A stretch of DNA of 6,722 nucleotides from DATLBY01 sp035526665 (GTDB taxonomy: Bacteria > Acidobacteriota > Terriglobia > Bryobacterales > Bryobacteraceae). Both the position numbers and the translations under genes were made by a program. The stretch's first letter is position 1, and the number at the start of each line of letters is the position of its first letter. Shown here in pieces: positions 4,202 to 6,722 of the stretch. The stretch covers positions 1 through 6,722 of the forward strand of contig DATLBY010000047.1 in the NCBI GenBank assembly GCA_035526665.1. Direction: 5' to 3'. The notes beneath the pieces are model-generated. The model was not told where the DNA came from, made no database searches, and was given only the letters and a program-made list of their open reading frames with translations.

Positions 4202-6722
4202 GTCTCAGTCAAAAACAGCTCGCCGCCGCTCACCGGATCGGGCAGGACGTATGCGTCATCGCGGGTCCCGGCTCCGGCAAAACCAGTGTACTCATCGAGC
4301 GATTCTGCTGGCTCGTGCGGGATCAGGGGATCGATCCGCAGCGCATTCTGGCGATCACCTTTACCGAAAAAGCGGCCACGGAGATCAAAGAGCGTCTGGT
4401 GAGGCAGTTCGCCGGCGACGAGGAGGCGCGTCAGAGTATGGAGCGCGCCTACGTCTCCACCATCCACTCGTTCTGTAGCCGGCTGCTTCGAGAAAATGCG
4501 CTCAGCGCCGGACTCGATCCGCAGTTCGCGGTAGCCGACGGCGGGCAGAGTGCAAGCTTGCTGCGCGAAACCGCCGACCATGTTTTGGGGGAGATCTACC
4601 AATCGCAGCACGAGCTGATGCGCAGGTTTATGCGGTCGCTGGCAGTGGCTTCGGATGCAGGCGGTTTCATTCCAGACCTGGCCGAATCGCTCATCGACAT
4701 TTATGAGTCGGCCCGGACAGCCGGAGTAGAGCTCAAGGAAGATGCGTTCCAGCAGGAGCCGGACAAACAGTATCCCAAGTTGATTCAACTGCTGCAGGGC
4801 ATTCTCGCCGAGCAGGTAGTTCCAAAAACAGAGGGCCAGATAGCAACACATGACCGTCTACGCGACTGGTCGAACCAGATCCTGCGTCTCCCGCGCCACG
4901 TAGGGCTGGATCATTTCCAGCTTTTGAATGAACCGAAGTTTTCCATGAATGGATTAGTGAAAGGGTCCATCGCACGTGCCAGTCAGGATGAGCTGAGGAA
5001 TATTCTTCCGCTACTGCGGTCTGAACTCGTGTTGGAATACTATGCCGCCGAGCGGAAGCTGGTCATTGATGCGGTGCAGCAGATCGACCGCGATTACCGG
5101 CAGCGAAAACGGGCGCAATCGCTCGTGGACTTTTCTGATCTCGAAGAGTTCACCATCACGCTGCTGGAATCGGATCCGGCCCTGCGCGAGCGAATCCGCA
5201 TGAGCTTCGATCACATCCTGATGGACGAGCTGCAGGACACCAATCCACTGCAATGGAAGCTGCTGGACCTGCTGCGCCGGCCGGATCGCTTCTTTGCAGT
5301 TGGGGATGTGAACCAGTCCATCTTCGGGTTTCGTTTCGCCGAGCCCCAACTGTTCCATGCCTACCGCGACGGGCTGGCGGCGGAAGGCAAGCAAATCGAC
5401 GATTTGCGCGCCAATTACCGGAGTCGGCCGGAGCTGCTGGCCGCCGTGAATACGGCGTTCGCAGCGGACGCAGGAATCGATGCCCACACGCTCACTGCCG
5501 CCCGCGAGTTTCCGCGCAAGCATCCGGCCAGTGTCGAGGTGATTGCGGCGGGCGGCGAGAGCAGTCCGATCGCGGAGGAAAACGAGTGCCTATGGATTGC
5601 GCGCCGGATTTCCGAGCTTGCCGGCAGCTTGACCGTGATGGGCCGCGAAGGCGAGCATCCGGCGTCCTACGCCGATATGGCCGTACTGGCGCGAACCAAC
5701 GCGATCATGGCCAGAGTGCAGGAAGCGCTCGAGCGCTACAACATCCCGTCGGTTGTGGTGGGCGGCCGCACATTTTTTGAGACACGTGAGATCCAGGATC
5801 TCAGGCTGCTACTGGCTGTGCTCGACAATCCGCGCGACGAGATCGCGCTCGCGGGAGTTCTCCGCTCGCCGCTGGTCGGGATATCGGATGAAATGCTGCT
5901 CCGCCTCCGCCAATCCAGCCGTTCCCTGCTGCAATCGGTGTCCCAGAGCGATGATCCCGCACTCCTTGGCTTTCACCAGCGATTGACCGATCTTCGGCCC
6001 TGGAAGGGTTCCATCAGTGCCGACCGCCTGCTGCAGCCGTTCCTCGACGACAGCGATTATGAGAGCGGTTTGACGGCGCGCGGGCGGGCCAACGTGGAGA
6101 AGTTTTTGGTTCTGCTGCGCACCAAGTCTGACGCGGGAACGGTCGCAGGCATACTCGAGGACATTGACGATAGTGCTCCGGAGGCTGAGGCGCCGCCGGT
6201 GGATTACGGCAATATGGTGCGGCTAATGTCCATCCACCGCTCAAAAGGCCTGGAATTCCCCATCGTATTTGTTCCCAGCCTGCACACGGGCGGTCGTGTG
6301 ACGACGCCCGTGGTGTGTTATTCGCGGCAGCATGGCCTGGGAATCAAGTGGCGCGACCCTGCCACCCGCGATGGCTGCGGCGATCCGGCGTATGGAAAAA
6401 TTCGTGACTCCCAGAAGACCACGCAGAGCGCTGAGGATAGCCGGTTGTTGTACGTCGCGATGACCCGGGCGCAGGATCACCTGGTTCTCTCCTTCGCCCG
6501 GACGGAACGGCCGATCGGAAAATGGTACGGTCAGATCTGCGATCGGCTCCTAAACGTGAGCCCAAAGGACCTTCCAGCCGCCATGCTCGAGGAGAGCCGG
6601 GCGGGCGTCCGGCTGCTCAGCAGCGATGTGGCGCCGGATCTGCCGGAGGTCACAGGTACGGCAGGCGAGCTTCAGGCAGCAGTTGTGTTGGAACGGCCGC
6701 CGGTTGCCGGTCAGTATGACTC
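4198..6722 (+). CDS. addA: AddA-type ATP-dependent helicase/nuclease subunit A (3' end outside the window)
   Basis: SF1A (UvrD/RecB-like) DNA helicase, the motor of AddAB. The frame stays open from TTG 4198 to the right edge, 841 codons. The TTG overlaps the addB stop (TTGA, 4198-4201), and the protein opens with SLSQKQLAAA, the usual Q-motif start, so a far upstream start is unlikely. All helicase motifs are intact: AGPGSGKT at 22-29 (I), AITFTEKAA at 52-60 (Ia), STIHSFC at 87-93, MDELQDTN at 342-349 (II), VGDVNQSIFGFRFAEP near 368-383 (III), NYRSRP at 406-411 (IV), SIHRSKGLEFP at 678-688 (V) and LLYVAMTRA at 750-758 (VI). ATP hydrolysis and 3'-5' translocation are therefore expected. Full-length AddA proteins are about 1100-1250 residues, so the C-terminal RecB-like nuclease domain (DYK motif) should lie beyond 6722 and cannot be checked. 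Motif III reads FRFAEP where FRGADP-like sequences are usual. UvrD or PcrA is less likely, given the adjacent addB and the long insert between residues 93 and 340. Confidence 0.94.
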   Translation, partial: MSLSQKQLAAAHRIGQDVCVIAGPGSGKTSVLIERFCWLVRDQGIDPQRILAITFTEKAATEIKERLVRQFAGDEEARQSMERAYVSTIHSFCSRLLRENALSAGLDPQFAVADGGQSASLLRETADHVLGEIYQSQHELMRRFMRSLAVASDAGGFIPDLAESLIDIYESARTAGVELKEDAFQQEPDKQYPKLIQLLQGILAEQVVPKTEGQIATHDRLRDWSNQILRLPRHVGLDHFQLLNEPKFSMNGLVKGSIARASQDELRNILPLLRSELVLEYYAAERKLVIDAVQQIDRDYRQRKRAQSLVDFSDLEEFTITLLESDPALRERIRMSFDHILMDELQDTNPLQWKLLDLLRRPDRFFAVGDVNQSIFGFRFAEPQLFHAYRDGLAAEGKQIDDLRANYRSRPELLAAVNTAFAADAGIDAHTLTAAREFPRKHPASVEVIAAGGESSPIAEENECLWIARRISELAGSLTVMGREGEHPASYADMAVLARTNAIMARVQEALERYNIPSVVVGGRTFFETREIQDLRLLLAVLDNPRDEIALAGVLRSPLVGISDEMLLRLRQSSRSLLQSVSQSDDPALLGFHQRLTDLRPWKGSISADRLLQPFLDDSDYESGLTARGRANVEKFLVLLRTKSDAGTVAGILEDIDDSAPEAEAPPVDYGNMVRLMSIHRSKGLEFPIVFVPSLHTGGRVTTPVVCYSRQHGLGIKWRDPATRDGCGDPAYGKIRDSQKTTQSAEDSRLLYVAMTRAQDHLVLSFARTERPIGKWYGQICDRLLNVSPKDLPAAMLEESRAGVRLLSSDVAPDLPEVTGTAGELQAAVVLERPPVAGQYD

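Noticed and set aside
4135..4851. A 238-codon minus-strand frame across the addB/addA junction
   Set aside because: It is opposite AddA motifs I, Ia and the IHSF segment and opposite the AddB cysteine cluster; a mirror of real coding sequence with no recognisable domain.
5253..5780. A 175-codon + frame inside addA
   Set aside because: The frame at 4198 carries all the helicase motifs through this stretch (DELQDTN, VGDVNQSIFGF, NYRSRP), so the other frame is a shadow.
5787..5803. Inverted repeat TGAGATCC-A-GGATCTCA inside addA
   Set aside because: Perfect 8-base arms, but inside conserved coding sequence (REIQDLR), and about one such match is expected by chance in a window of this size when loop length is free.

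Overview
The window comes from a bacterial chromosome of fairly high GC content with tightly spaced genes. All supportable genes lie on the + strand. I recognise no taxonomic marker. The flavour of the proteins (a short AddB with a C-terminal Fe-S nuclease, a small ACT-like protein upstream, and an aldo/keto reductase of the QPMYNLLAR type) makes me think of Acidobacteriota (Bryobacterales/Solibacter-like). That is a weak inference and alpha- or deltaproteobacterial-type lineages are not excluded.

Layout. (1) Positions 1-482 hold the C-terminal half of an aldo/keto reductase whose start lies before the window. (2) Positions 483-1199 are about 0.7 kb without a convincing gene. This stretch holds one doubtful open frame (610-990), two small inverted repeats sharing a CGTAAGT/ACTTACG word, and a weak terminator-like hairpin. 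(3) Positions 1200-1493 encode a 97-residue unrecognised protein with a good Shine-Dalgarno site and a predicted beta-alpha-beta-beta-alpha-beta (ACT/ferredoxin-like) layout. (4) Positions 1532-4201 encode an AddB-type subunit: P-loop, degenerate helicase body, and a C-terminal RecB-like PD-(D/E)XK nuclease inside a four-cysteine iron-sulfur staple. (5) Positions 4198-6722 encode the AddA-type UvrD/RecB-like helicase subunit. It starts on a TTG that overlaps the addB stop and runs off the right edge before its expected C-terminal nuclease domain.

How they work together. Genes 3-5 look like one transcription unit, with a 38-base gap followed by a TTGA overlap. The addB-addA pair is expected to form the AddAB helicase-nuclease, which processes double-strand DNA ends for RecA-dependent recombination and degrades linear foreign DNA. 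The small upstream protein is the only part of the unit without a known role. The aldo/keto reductase is separated by the long gap and probably belongs to a different unit.

No RNA gene, CRISPR array, insertion sequence, attachment site or replication origin was recognised. The main system is a known one (AddAB). The less expected items are the small co-directional gene in front of it and the odd 483-1199 gap.
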